Part shown: piece by piece, positions 43,699 through 52,417 of the stretch | Layout of the letters: each line of letters opens with the position of its first letter | Position numbering within the stretch: position 1 is the first letter of the stretch | DNA from: Flavimaribacter sediminis | GTDB taxonomy: Bacteria; Pseudomonadota; Alphaproteobacteria; Rhizobiales; Rhizobiaceae | Assembly: GCF_019492055.1 (NCBI RefSeq) | Contig: NZ_JAICBX010000002.1 | Location: forward strand, 1,054,001 to 1,118,000 | Direction of reading: 5' to 3' | DNA length: 64,000 nucleotides | Translations under genes and position numbers: made by a program | The notes under the pieces: model-generated | What the model saw: only the letters and a program-made list of their open reading frames with translations | Told to the model about the DNA's origin: nothing | Databases searched by the model: none

Positions 43699-44339
43699 TT
43701 ACTCATAGCGCTGCCACGATACGGACTCTTTATGCCCCCATTCGAATATGATCCCGGAAATTTAACAAGTTTATTTTCTTAATCAATACCCGTCCGAAAT
43801 GTGCTGATAAGCCATAACGACAGGGCAGGTTAGCAGAAGTGGTCGGAATCGGCAGTTTCATGCATCGGGCGCGGAAATGCTACGTTCTTCCGCTGCTGGC
43901 GCCTGTGGCGCGCCAGGTCGAGAATCGATTTATGGAATGGGTGTTAGGGAACAATGCGCGTCCGAGCACCACGATACACAAACTTTAGTTGGCTCCGCAA
44001 TTCGGAGCGGCGACAACGAGCATGCGTGATTTTCTCAACCCAGTTTCGGCAGCGTGCATTTAAGAAATCGTATAGAGGGATGTTTTTCACGATTACAGCG
44101 GCTTAGTGGACACCTGGATTGACTTGGTAACTTTTCCGAGTGGATTGCTCCAGATGATCCAGGCATAGGCGGTTGCTGCCGTAGTCGCATTCCTATCAAG
44201 ACGTCCCTTTACCATCGGCACACGGTCTCAAAGTCGCGCCGGATTCGGCCCCTGGGCGCGCCTCCGCCAGGTGCTATCAGGGTAAGGTACGCCGACTCCA
44301 AAGACTAAACTGTTCTCCGTCCATCCACGGCGCCTTCGC
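43699..44339. other. Degenerate gap between clusters II and III
   Basis: This 641-bp stretch has no intact gene. A coding fragment on the minus strand at 44093-44224 resembles a phage DNA methyltransferase end. The rest shows no recognisable gene, RNA or terminator. Confidence 0.55.
44093..44224 (-). pseudogene. C-terminal remnant resembling a phage-type DNA adenine methyltransferase
   Basis: A frame from 44224 down to a TAA at 44093-44095 reads RVPMVKGRLDRNATTAATAY followed by AWIIWSNPLGKVTK. The pattern of a short basic motif then S/T-A-x-A-Y-A-W-x-x-W recalls the end of phage N6-adenine methyltransferase-like proteins. A TGA at 44228-44230 interrupts the frame upstream, and the rest of such a gene is missing. 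Identification rests on memory of that family's pattern and needs a search. Confidence 0.45.
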
Positions 44340-46283
44340 TCACATCAGCGACGGCAGAAACAGGCTGATCTGCGGGAAGGCCACGATCAGGACGATCAGG
44401 ATCAGAAAGGCGAACCAGAACGGCAGAACGCCGCGGAAGACGTCGTACATCGGAACGTCCTTGGCTATTGCTGCGATGGCGAATACGTTGACGCCGATCG
44501 GCGGAGTGACAACGCCGAGTTCGACCATGATGACCACGACGACGCCGAACCAGACGGGATCGAATCCGGCGCTCATCGCGATCGGGTAGAACAGCGGCAC
44601 TGTCAGCACCAGCGCAGGCAGGGCGTTCATGAACATGCCGATCAGCACATAAAAGAGCAGGATCGCGCCGATAAGCTGGTATTTGCCCAGCTGGAATCCG
44701 ATGATCAGATCGGCCAGCTGCTGCGTGAGGCCGCTGATCGCGATGAAGCGGCTGAATGCAGTCGCGAACATGAAGATGATGATGATGGCGGCCGAAAGGA
44801 GCAGCGCCCGCTCGATCGACTGCCACAGCGTCGCCCAGGTAAGGCGGCGCGTCAGTACGGAGATAACAAGCGCGCCGAACACGCCGATCCCGCCGGCTTC
44901 GTTTGGCGTCACGGCGCCGGTGTAGATACCACCGAGGACGAGCAGCATCAGCGCGACGATGGGCCAGACCCTGGCGCTCGACGAGAGCCGCTCGTTCCAG
45001 GTGCTGACCTCACCGCGCGGCGCGAGCTCGGGGTTTAGCCTGGCGCGGATCGAAATCAGGCCGACGAGGATGAAGGCGAACAGGATGCCCGGCAGAATGC
45101 CGGCCATGAATAGCTTTCCGATCGAGACCTCAGTGATCATGCCGTAGACGATGAAAGCCAGGCTCGGAGGAATCATGACGCCGATCGTAGCTGCGCACGC
45201 GATGGAAGCGGTCGCAAGCCGCATGTCGTAATCGTATTTGCGCATTTGCGGCAGCGCGATGGAGCCCATCGAGTAGACGCCAGACAGCGTGTCGCCGACA
45301 ATGGAGGAAAGCCCGGCGCATGCGACCGTGCTGGCCGATGCCAGTCCGCCTGGCAGGTGACCGATCCAGCGGTAGGCTGAGCGGTAGAGATCTTCTGCGA
45401 AGCCCGACGCGACGACGATCAATCCCATCCATGTGAACAGCGGGACGACGCTCCAGGTCTGGTCGCTGACGACGTCTATCGTGGTTGTGCCAAGGCTGGT
45501 TAGGCTGGCCGTCGAGTTGATCAGGATGCTGATTCCGACGAGTGAGGTCGCGGCCATCGCAGCCGCTATATGGACGCCGAGAAAGATCAGGACAAAGCAT
45601 AGGCTGATGGCGAAAATCCCGCGCACGCCGCGTGGCAGTTCGAACGGAGCGTATTGTGGAGCCAGCGCCAGCAGGAGGATCAGGCCGACAGCGCCGGCGC
45701 AGGCTAGCAGAACCGTGATCGAACGACCGTCAATTTTCCTGCTTGCATTTGCAAGAGCGGAAGCGAGATTGGCCAGAAGCGCCAAAGCGTACAGGACAAT
45801 GAAGAGGGTCGCACAAGCAACGAAGGGCCACTCCGGCAGGCCGGTGACGCCAGTGACGATGCGGTTGTCGCTGAGATAACGTGCCTGGAGGAATATCTGG
45901 TACCCGGTCACGCCTATGATCGCCAGCGTCAACAGCAGACCACCGGCCAGGATTGGCGCGCGCAGCCAGTCGGGCATCAACCGCAGCAGCAGATCGACTC
46001 TGATGTGACCGCCTTCGCGTTCCACACATACAAGCGTGGCCAGAGCCACTATGATCATAAGAAGCCCGGTAATTTCCATGCCGCCTGGAACTACCGTCGA
46101 AAACAGGTTTCGCAGCGTTACATCGGCGACAGTGATCAGCATCATCGCCACAAGGGCTGCGGCGCCAAGGTAAAGCGATAAGCGACTGGGTGCAGCGATC
46201 AGACGCCGGATAGCCTGGGAGAGCCGTTCGAGGCCAGCGGCCAAGCCCTGATTGCCTTCGTCGGAATCGGCTACCTGCTCCAA
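44340..46283 (-). CDS. TRAP transporter fused small/large permease (DctQM)
   Basis: A 647-aa membrane protein joining a DctQ-like part (residues ~30-185) to a DctM-like part (~195-647). The large-subunit signatures SSIVGDTLSGVYSMGSIALPQ and IGVMIPPSLAFIVYG are present. The start is a TTG at 46283; no ATG exists before the first membrane helix. It follows its binding-protein gene by 115 bp. Substrate unknown. Confidence 0.88.
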   Translation of the reverse strand: MEQVADSDEGNQGLAAGLERLSQAIRRLIAAPSRLSLYLGAAALVAMMLITVADVTLRNLFSTVVPGGMEITGLLMIIVALATLVCVEREGGHIRVDLLLRLMPDWLRAPILAGGLLLTLAIIGVTGYQIFLQARYLSDNRIVTGVTGLPEWPFVACATLFIVLYALALLANLASALANASRKIDGRSITVLLACAGAVGLILLLALAPQYAPFELPRGVRGIFAISLCFVLIFLGVHIAAAMAATSLVGISILINSTASLTSLGTTTIDVVSDQTWSVVPLFTWMGLIVVASGFAEDLYRSAYRWIGHLPGGLASASTVACAGLSSIVGDTLSGVYSMGSIALPQMRKYDYDMRLATASIACAATIGVMIPPSLAFIVYGMITEVSIGKLFMAGILPGILFAFILVGLISIRARLNPELAPRGEVSTWNERLSSSARVWPIVALMLLVLGGIYTGAVTPNEAGGIGVFGALVISVLTRRLTWATLWQSIERALLLSAAIIIIFMFATAFSRFIAISGLTQQLADLIIGFQLGKYQLIGAILLFYVLIGMFMNALPALVLTVPLFYPIAMSAGFDPVWFGVVVVIMVELGVVTPPIGVNVFAIAAIAKDVPMYDVFRGVLPFWFAFLILIVLIVAFPQISLFLPSLM

Positions 46284-46398
46284 TTTGCTGCCTTTCAGGG
46301 ATGACCGGGCTCTGACGGATGCCGACGCATTGATGTCGGCACCGTTCGGGAGACAATATCAGGTTGTTGCCGCCGCCGGCGATAGCCGACGATAACGC

Positions 46399-47460
46399 CT
46401 AGTTCTGATCGTAGAGTTTCATCAGGCGCACGGCCTCGTCGAGGATTTCCTGCCCGGGCATTCCTGCTGCATCCGCCTTCTTCACCCATTCGTCCCAGAA
46501 CGGTCTCATCTTGGATGCCAGAGCAGCGGAATCCTCGGCACTGATCGTAAACAGGTTTTCGGGCGGAATGCTCGACATCGCGGCCGCAGCGCCATTTGTG
46601 GTGTTGTAGAAGAAATAGGTCAGTTGCATGTCGGACAGGTGCGCCTGTTCGGCTGGCGTCAACCGGTTCCATGTGTCTCTGTTCATCACGGTCGAATAGC
46701 TGCCCGGGTTGAGATTGAGCAGTGTATGATATGTGGTGACTTCGTTGAGCTTGAAATTGTTTACCCAGCCCCAAGCGCACAGGACGCCATCAACCGCGCC
46801 GCGTTGAAGCGCCAGATAAGCATCGGGTCCGACCATCACGCTGGCACTCGCGCCGAGTTTCTCGAGTACGACAACGCCGGCAGAATCCTGCGCGGCGTAA
46901 ACCTTGCCTTTCACGTCCGAGAGGGTGCGAACCGGCTCGTTCGTATGGAGGTGCGAACCCATGGCGACGAAGGTCGCGATGTCGACCACGTTGTCCGCGT
47001 CGCTGTAGAGATTGCCCATTTCGGGATACTGGTCGCGCAGCCGCCAGTAAACGATCGTGGCGAGGGTCTGGTTCTTCGACAGGCCAGGCAGGCTGAACAG
47101 TTCCATCTGCGGGAATTTGCCCGGCAGTACCGGATGCCAGACGAACCCGATGTCCAGCAGGCCGGCGCCTGTCGATTGCAGCCAGTCCTTGAAGGGTGTG
47201 ACGGAGTTGGGCGGAAAGAACACGACTTCCGCACGGTCGCCGATGATTCCCTCGATCTGTTTGGCAAACCGCCGGTCCATATCGTTCCAGGGCGTGCCGT
47301 CGGGCGAGGCGAACTGCATCTTGAGCTCGATTTCGGCCGCGTTTGCTGGCGTGCTCAATAGTTGCGCTCCGGCCACTGTGGCCAGCGTCAGGCCTCCAAA
47401 GGCCCGGCGGCTCAGCCCGCGGTCTGAAATACCATTATCTTCGATTGTGTCAGTGGTCAT
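46399..47460 (-). CDS. TRAP transporter solute-binding protein, Tat-exported
   Basis: A 353-aa DctP-type binding protein. The signal sequence carries a twin-arginine motif (LSRRAFGGLTL, residues ~16-26) and a cleavage site near ANAAE (~41), so it should be exported folded. The mature part starts with IELKMQFASPDGTPW. A GGAGGAAG site precedes the ATG. It serves the fused permease downstream. Confidence 0.88.
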   Translation of the reverse strand: MTTDTIEDNGISDRGLSRRAFGGLTLATVAGAQLLSTPANAAEIELKMQFASPDGTPWNDMDRRFAKQIEGIIGDRAEVVFFPPNSVTPFKDWLQSTGAGLLDIGFVWHPVLPGKFPQMELFSLPGLSKNQTLATIVYWRLRDQYPEMGNLYSDADNVVDIATFVAMGSHLHTNEPVRTLSDVKGKVYAAQDSAGVVVLEKLGASASVMVGPDAYLALQRGAVDGVLCAWGWVNNFKLNEVTTYHTLLNLNPGSYSTVMNRDTWNRLTPAEQAHLSDMQLTYFFYNTTNGAAAAMSSIPPENLFTISAEDSAALASKMRPFWDEWVKKADAAGMPGQEILDEAVRLMKLYDQN

Positions 47461-47574
47461 GTCTTCCTCCCAGCTCGCGCGAGCAACGCCAGCGCAACAA
47501 ACTGCGGCTTGAGCGGCCGCACTCCTCCAACAACGAGCCTAGGTTCGCCAAGAGATCAGGAAAACTTATTTCTT

Positions 47575-48525
47575 CTAAATTGTTCTGTAAGCAGTTCTTA
47601 AAGCAGGTTGGCTGATCATCCGCTTCCATTCTTCGCTGCTGCGCTGGAGCTCCTCGCGAAAATAGTCATGGAGTTGGCGCGAGGCACGCGACAGGGGCCT
47701 CTGCGTTGGATGAATGAGGGCGAGTTCGACATCCAGCACCGGCTCGATGATGGGATTGACCGTCAAGCGGTCGTTGCCAAGTTCCTTGAGGCAGATCCAG
47801 AAAGGAAGGATCGTCGACCAGTCCGTCAGGCTGAGGAATTCCAGTCCGGTCGAGAGGCTGGCAATCGATATGGTGCGCTCTACCGTGATCTCGCCATTGC
47901 GGATCGCGGCGTCAATCCTGGGCCTCAGACTATGGGTCGCCGAGGGGATCGACAGTTTGAGCGGTGTTGTTTCGTTGAGCCGGACAGGCTGCATCGGCAT
48001 CAGGCCGCGGCGCGATCCGGAAATCAGCGCCACGGGGAACTTGCCGATCACGGAGGCCGTCAGTCCCGTTTGGGGCTTCGCGAACTGGCCGACATAAAAG
48101 TCGAGTCCGCCGCCGGATGCTTCAGCCACCAGTGCGTCTGCCGTTCCACTCGCTATGTCGACGTCGATGCGCGGAAACTCCCGCACGAAGCGGGCGAGAG
48201 CCGCCGGCAGGACGGCCTTCGCGAGACCCGGCGCAAAGCCGGCCGACACCGAGCCGCTCAGCCCGGACGAGAAGTCCTTGATCTCCATCTCTGCTTCGGA
48301 AACCGCCTTCAGCACGGCGAGGCATCTATCATAGAGCCGCCAGCCGGCCGCGGTCGGGTTTACTCCGCGCCGCGTGCGCTCGAAGAGGCTGATGCGCAGC
48401 CGGCCTTCGAGCGCGCTCATCTGCTGGCTTACGCCGGACGCCGTACAGTTCAGCCGGTTTGCGGCCGCGCTGAGTGAGCCCTCCTCGCAGGCCGCGACGA
48501 AATAGCGGATTTGCCTGAGGTCCAT
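47575..48525 (-). CDS. LysR-family transcriptional regulator
   Basis: A 316-aa regulator with an N-terminal helix-turn-helix (residues ~3-60; LSAAANRLNCTASGVSQQMS) and a periplasmic-binding-protein-like effector domain (~90-300). It is divergent from the CoA-transferase gene; the intervening 173 bp contain a 9-bp inverted repeat at 48564-48608. It also lies upstream of the TRAP genes on the same strand and may control both sides. Confidence 0.9.
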   Translation of the reverse strand: MDLRQIRYFVAACEEGSLSAAANRLNCTASGVSQQMSALEGRLRISLFERTRRGVNPTAAGWRLYDRCLAVLKAVSEAEMEIKDFSSGLSGSVSAGFAPGLAKAVLPAALARFVREFPRIDVDIASGTADALVAEASGGGLDFYVGQFAKPQTGLTASVIGKFPVALISGSRRGLMPMQPVRLNETTPLKLSIPSATHSLRPRIDAAIRNGEITVERTISIASLSTGLEFLSLTDWSTILPFWICLKELGNDRLTVNPIIEPVLDVELALIHPTQRPLSRASRQLHDYFREELQRSSEEWKRMISQPALRTAYRTI

Positions 48526-48563
48526 GCGAAACTCCCGTTGACTTTAGCAATTCAAAACACTGG

Positions 48564-48608
48564 CCTTAGAAAATATAACTACCAGTAACACCTGATCTGT
48601 TTCTAAGG
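48564..48608. promoter_or_regulatory. Candidate LysR site: 9-bp inverted repeat
   Basis: CCTTAGAAA (48564-48572) and TTTCTAAGG (48600-48608) are perfect inverted copies separated by 27 bp. They lie 91-135 bp upstream of the CoA-transferase start and 39-83 bp upstream of lysR. The spacing is wider than a simple LysR T-N11-A box, and may fit two half-tetramers. Confidence 0.5.
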
Positions 48609-48698
48609 TCAAGCCTGTGGCTCTGGGAGGAGCCTTTTACCTGTGCACCGCAGGCCCGTACGACGCGCCCCCGTGGCGCCCGACGACAGGAGATCCGC

Positions 48699-49877
48699 AT
48701 GCTACCACTCGACGGGTTTCGAGTGCTCGACCTCACCCATGTCCTTGCCGGCCCGTGTGCCACGCATCACCTGCGCTGCCTCGGCGCCGAAGTGATCAAG
48801 GTCGAACGGCCGGGCGGCGGCGATCCGATGAGGGGTCTGGATATGCAGCCGGAGTTCGACGGCCTGCCGCCGGGGTTCCGCGCTCTCAACGCAGGCAAGA
48901 AATCGGTCGTCGTGGATCTTGCCACCGAGGAGGGGCGCGACGCTATCCGTGCGATCGCGGCGAAGTGCGACATCTTCGTGGAAAACTTCAGGCCGGGCGT
49001 CGCCAAACGTTTCGGTCTCGGTGCGGACGATATAAGAGCTGTCCGGCCGGACATTATCTATTGTTCGATCTCCGGGTGGGGGCATGACGGGCCTAACAGC
49101 ACACGCGGCGCCTATGACCACGTCATACAGGCCGCAACCGGCATGATGGCGCTGCAGGGCGGCAAAGCCGACGAGGCTCCGGTCAAGGTCGGCTTTCCGG
49201 TCATCGACATCGCAACGGGGATGAGCGCAGCTGAAGGGATAATGGCTGCAATCGTGCGTCGGCTGCGTGGCGACAAAGCGCCAATTACACTGGACGTTTC
49301 GATGGTAGACTGCGCGCTGGCTCTTATGTCCGGTCCGACGGCCAATACAATCGCGACCGGCAAGGCGCCCGAGCGGGTCGGCAATCGGGGTTTCGTCGGC
49401 AGCCCCGGCGCGGAAACATTTGCGACCGCGGACGGCCACATATCGGTTGCGGCCAACACAATGGGCCAGTTCAGGACGCTCTGCCGTGAGCTTGGCAGGC
49501 CTGATCTGGCTGAACCGCCTTACGTGCCGGTCGGGCTTGGCGATGGCGCGTTTCTGGCGAATGCAGCGACTGACGAATTACGCCAGGAACTCTCCAGCGC
49601 CTTTGCGACTATGAATGCGGATGCGCTTGAGACCGTGCTTAACGAGAATGGCGTCCCGTCATCCAAGGTGCGTGACCTGGGGGAATATCTCACCACTATC
49701 TACCCGCAGACGCCGGGTATCGGCGTCGAGGGCGAGCCGGTGGCGCTTGGACCCGCCTTCCGCTGGGGCGATCTTGGCGCGCCGTCGCTGCCCGCTGCGC
49801 CGCGGCTTGGCGCGGACACCGATCTTCTGAATTCCGGTGCGGCGTTAGCCTCGCCCCGCCGGGCCAATGCGACATGA
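48699..49877 (+). CDS. CaiB/BaiF-family CoA-transferase
   Basis: A 392-aa class III CoA-transferase that moves CoA between carboxylic acids. Family blocks are VLDLTHVLAGPCATHHLRCLGAEVIKVE, split here as LDLTHVLAGP and LGAEVIKVERPGGGDP, the SLNxGKKSV-type ALNAGKKSVVVDL, and the catalytic-aspartate region GAYDHVIQAATG. It activates the substrate of cluster III. AGGAGA precedes the ATG. It is followed by the dipeptide-type ABC genes, 58 bp on. Confidence 0.88.
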   Translation: MLPLDGFRVLDLTHVLAGPCATHHLRCLGAEVIKVERPGGGDPMRGLDMQPEFDGLPPGFRALNAGKKSVVVDLATEEGRDAIRAIAAKCDIFVENFRPGVAKRFGLGADDIRAVRPDIIYCSISGWGHDGPNSTRGAYDHVIQAATGMMALQGGKADEAPVKVGFPVIDIATGMSAAEGIMAAIVRRLRGDKAPITLDVSMVDCALALMSGPTANTIATGKAPERVGNRGFVGSPGAETFATADGHISVAANTMGQFRTLCRELGRPDLAEPPYVPVGLGDGAFLANAATDELRQELSSAFATMNADALETVLNENGVPSSKVRDLGEYLTTIYPQTPGIGVEGEPVALGPAFRWGDLGAPSLPAAPRLGADTDLLNSGAALASPRRANAT

Positions 49878-49935
49878 CTGGCTATGTGTCGGGAAGGCCC
49901 CTGGGCCTCCTGACCCTCAAAAGGGAGGAATGCAA

Positions 49936-51459
49936 ATGAACTCGATGACGAGAAGACTGTTTGTCTCACTTGCGGCGTGCGCTGCAATGGGCATCGGCGC
50001 GACGATCGCAAGCGCCGAACCATCCGGAACATTCAAATATGCCGAACAGGTGAAGCTTATCACCATGGATCCGCAACAGCAAAGCGGCAGCGGTGTGCCC
50101 TACCTGCGTCCGGTCTATGAATCACTGTTCGAGAGGGGTCCGGACGGCAAACCCGTTCCGCTGCTCGCGACCGGCTACGAGATCGACGGCCTCAACGTGA
50201 AGATCACGCTGCGTGAGGGCGTCAAGTTCAGCAACGGCGAGGCGTTCAATGCCGAAGTGGCGGCGGCCAACATTAACCGTGGCGTCCAACTGGCGATCAT
50301 CGAGGGTCTGAAGACCGTCGAAAGCGCCGAGGCGAACGACGAGTACACATTCACGATCAAGCTGAAGGAGCAGGATCCGGCAATCATCGACAGCCTCACC
50401 CACACGGGCGGCATGATGCTGGCGCCGGAAGCGATGGCCGATCCGACGATCGACCGCAACCCGATCGGCACCGGTCCTTACGTCCACAGCAAGGAAGAAT
50501 CGCGTGAAGGCGAAGTGCAGGTCTATACGCCGAACCCGACCTATTGGGACCCGGACAAGATCGGCCTGGAGCGCTATGAAGTCTGGGAAATTCCGGACGA
50601 TACAGCGCGCCTCAATGCGTTGAAGACCGGGCAGATCGACGCCGGCAACTGGCTGGCGAATCCACAGTCGGCAATCATCGACAGTTCGCCCGACCTGAAG
50701 CTTTTCCGAAACACGGGTGGACTGAACTATCACGTCATCATTTCCGACCGCGAAGGCGCCCAGGTTCCGGCGTTTGCGGACATGAACGTGCGTCAGGCGA
50801 TGGCGCACTCGATTGACCGCGCGGCGTTCGGCAAAGCCATTCTGTTCGGCCTGTCGGAAGATTCGTATCAGCCCTACGGCAAGGGCCATTGGGCCTACAA
50901 CCCGGATGTCGAGGGCGCCTATGCCTACGATGTCGAGAAGGCCAGAGAGTATATGGCCAAGTCGAACTTCCCGGACGGGTTCAGCTTCGATATGCCTTCG
51001 ATCCCGATCTACCAGTCGCGGCTGGAGGCGCTCGCCGGCTTCTTCAACGAAATCGGAATAACGATGAACATCGTGCCGGTCGAACCGGGCACGCTTGCCC
51101 GCCGTAGCCGCACGACGGATTTCCCGGCCACCAACCTGGTGTGGAACACCAACACGGATCCGAAGTTCGTCGCGCTTCGATACATCTACGAAGACGCAGC
51201 CTACAACCCTTTCCAGACAAAGCCGAGCGAGGAACTGCTTTCACTGGCCAATGCCGGCCTGGAGTCGGTGGACACCGAAGTACGCAGCTCTGTATACCAG
51301 CAGATGGCGGAACAACTGGCGAAGGAGAAGTTCCTGATCTTCGTCGCCAACTCTCCTATCCTGATCGGGGTTTCCAATGCGACGGACGACAATCCGACCG
51401 TGGTATACCGCTACGGAGAAGATTCCATTAATCTTAGAGGCCTGAAGGCAAACAACTGA
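49936..51459 (+). CDS. Peptide/nickel-type ABC transporter substrate-binding protein
   Basis: A 507-aa periplasmic binding protein of the DppA/OppA class (SBP family 5). A signal peptide covers residues ~1-27. The fold is marked by TMDPQQQSGSGVPYLRPVYESL and FKYAEQ at the N-terminus and VRQAMAHSIDRAAFGKAI later. I chose ATG 49936 because a GGGAGGA site lies 7 bp upstream; the first ATG at 49867 overlaps the CoA-transferase end. The ligand need not be a peptide. Confidence 0.9.
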   Translation: MNSMTRRLFVSLAACAAMGIGATIASAEPSGTFKYAEQVKLITMDPQQQSGSGVPYLRPVYESLFERGPDGKPVPLLATGYEIDGLNVKITLREGVKFSNGEAFNAEVAAANINRGVQLAIIEGLKTVESAEANDEYTFTIKLKEQDPAIIDSLTHTGGMMLAPEAMADPTIDRNPIGTGPYVHSKEESREGEVQVYTPNPTYWDPDKIGLERYEVWEIPDDTARLNALKTGQIDAGNWLANPQSAIIDSSPDLKLFRNTGGLNYHVIISDREGAQVPAFADMNVRQAMAHSIDRAAFGKAILFGLSEDSYQPYGKGHWAYNPDVEGAYAYDVEKAREYMAKSNFPDGFSFDMPSIPIYQSRLEALAGFFNEIGITMNIVPVEPGTLARRSRTTDFPATNLVWNTNTDPKFVALRYIYEDAAYNPFQTKPSEELLSLANAGLESVDTEVRSSVYQQMAEQLAKEKFLIFVANSPILIGVSNATDDNPTVVYRYGEDSINLRGLKANN

Positions 51460-51472
51460 CAAGCGGGTTTTA

Positions 51473-52417
51473 ATGTTCAGGCTCATCCTCCAGCGGCTTC
51501 TGGCGCTGGCGCCCCTGCTGTTCATCGTGTCGGTGCTGACGTTCTCGTTTACGTCGCTGCTGCCGAGCGATCCGGTCGACCTGATTCTCGGCGATACGGG
51601 CACCGAGGAACAGCATGAAATGCTGCGCGAGCGCATGGGCCTGAACGAACCCATCCACGTCCGGTACCTGCAATGGCTAGGCCGGGCGCTGCAGGGCGAC
51701 CTTGGGTCGTCCTACTTCAATAGCGTGAGCGTGATGGGCGCCGTGATGCAGCGACTGCCCGTTACGCTTTCCCTGACGGCCGTTTCGGCATTCATCGCTA
51801 TCGTCGTGGGGGTTGCGGCGGGCGTAGCGGCAGCCCTTCACCCGCGCTCCTGGGTCGACCGCTTCGCCACCCTCGGCGCGACATTTGGCCAGGCCATTCC
51901 CAACTTCTGGTTTGGCCTGATCCTGGTCGCCATTTTCGCGGTCAGCCTGCGCTGGTTTCCTGCCACCGGCTTCACGCCGATCACGGAGTCGCCGTGGGAG
52001 TGGTTGCGCAGCGTAATCCTGCCGTCGATCGCGCTTGGCACATCGTCCAGCGCAGCCATTGCCAGGCAGGTGCGTTCGGCCATGGTCGGCGTACTCCAGC
52101 AGGACTATGTGAGAGCAGCCCGCGCACAGGGGCTTTCCGCCCGGCGCGTCCTGTTCAAACATGCGCTGACCAACGCCATGATACCGGTGGTTGCTGTGCT
52201 TTCCTTCCAGATCACCGTGCTGCTTGGCGGCGCGCTGATCGTCGAACAGGTGTTCGCCATCAATGGACTGGGCACGCTTGCGATCGCGGCGGTGCGTCAG
52301 CAGGACATCCCCATGCTTCAGGGGCTCGTGCTGGTCATGGTCGGGCTGGTGATCGCCGTCCAGCTTGCCACCGACGTGATCTACGGGCTTCTCAACCCCA
52401 AGGCGCGGCCGACGTGA
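51473..52417 (+). CDS. Peptide-type ABC transporter permease (DppB-like)
   Basis: A 314-aa membrane protein with six helices and the EAA-like cytoplasmic loop YVRAARAQGLSARRVLFKH, which docks the ATPase. The N-terminal ALAPLLFIVSVLTFSFT and LPSDP segments are typical of DppB. It overlaps the next gene as GTGA. Confidence 0.9.
   Translation: MFRLILQRLLALAPLLFIVSVLTFSFTSLLPSDPVDLILGDTGTEEQHEMLRERMGLNEPIHVRYLQWLGRALQGDLGSSYFNSVSVMGAVMQRLPVTLSLTAVSAFIAIVVGVAAGVAAALHPRSWVDRFATLGATFGQAIPNFWFGLILVAIFAVSLRWFPATGFTPITESPWEWLRSVILPSIALGTSSSAAIARQVRSAMVGVLQQDYVRAARAQGLSARRVLFKHALTNAMIPVVAVLSFQITVLLGGALIVEQVFAINGLGTLAIAAVRQQDIPMLQGLVLVMVGLVIAVQLATDVIYGLLNPKARPT

Noticed and set aside
51994..52413. N-terminal extension of the ABC fusion gene
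   Set aside because: It overlaps dppB in a different frame; the GTG at 52414 overlapping the dppB stop is preferred.
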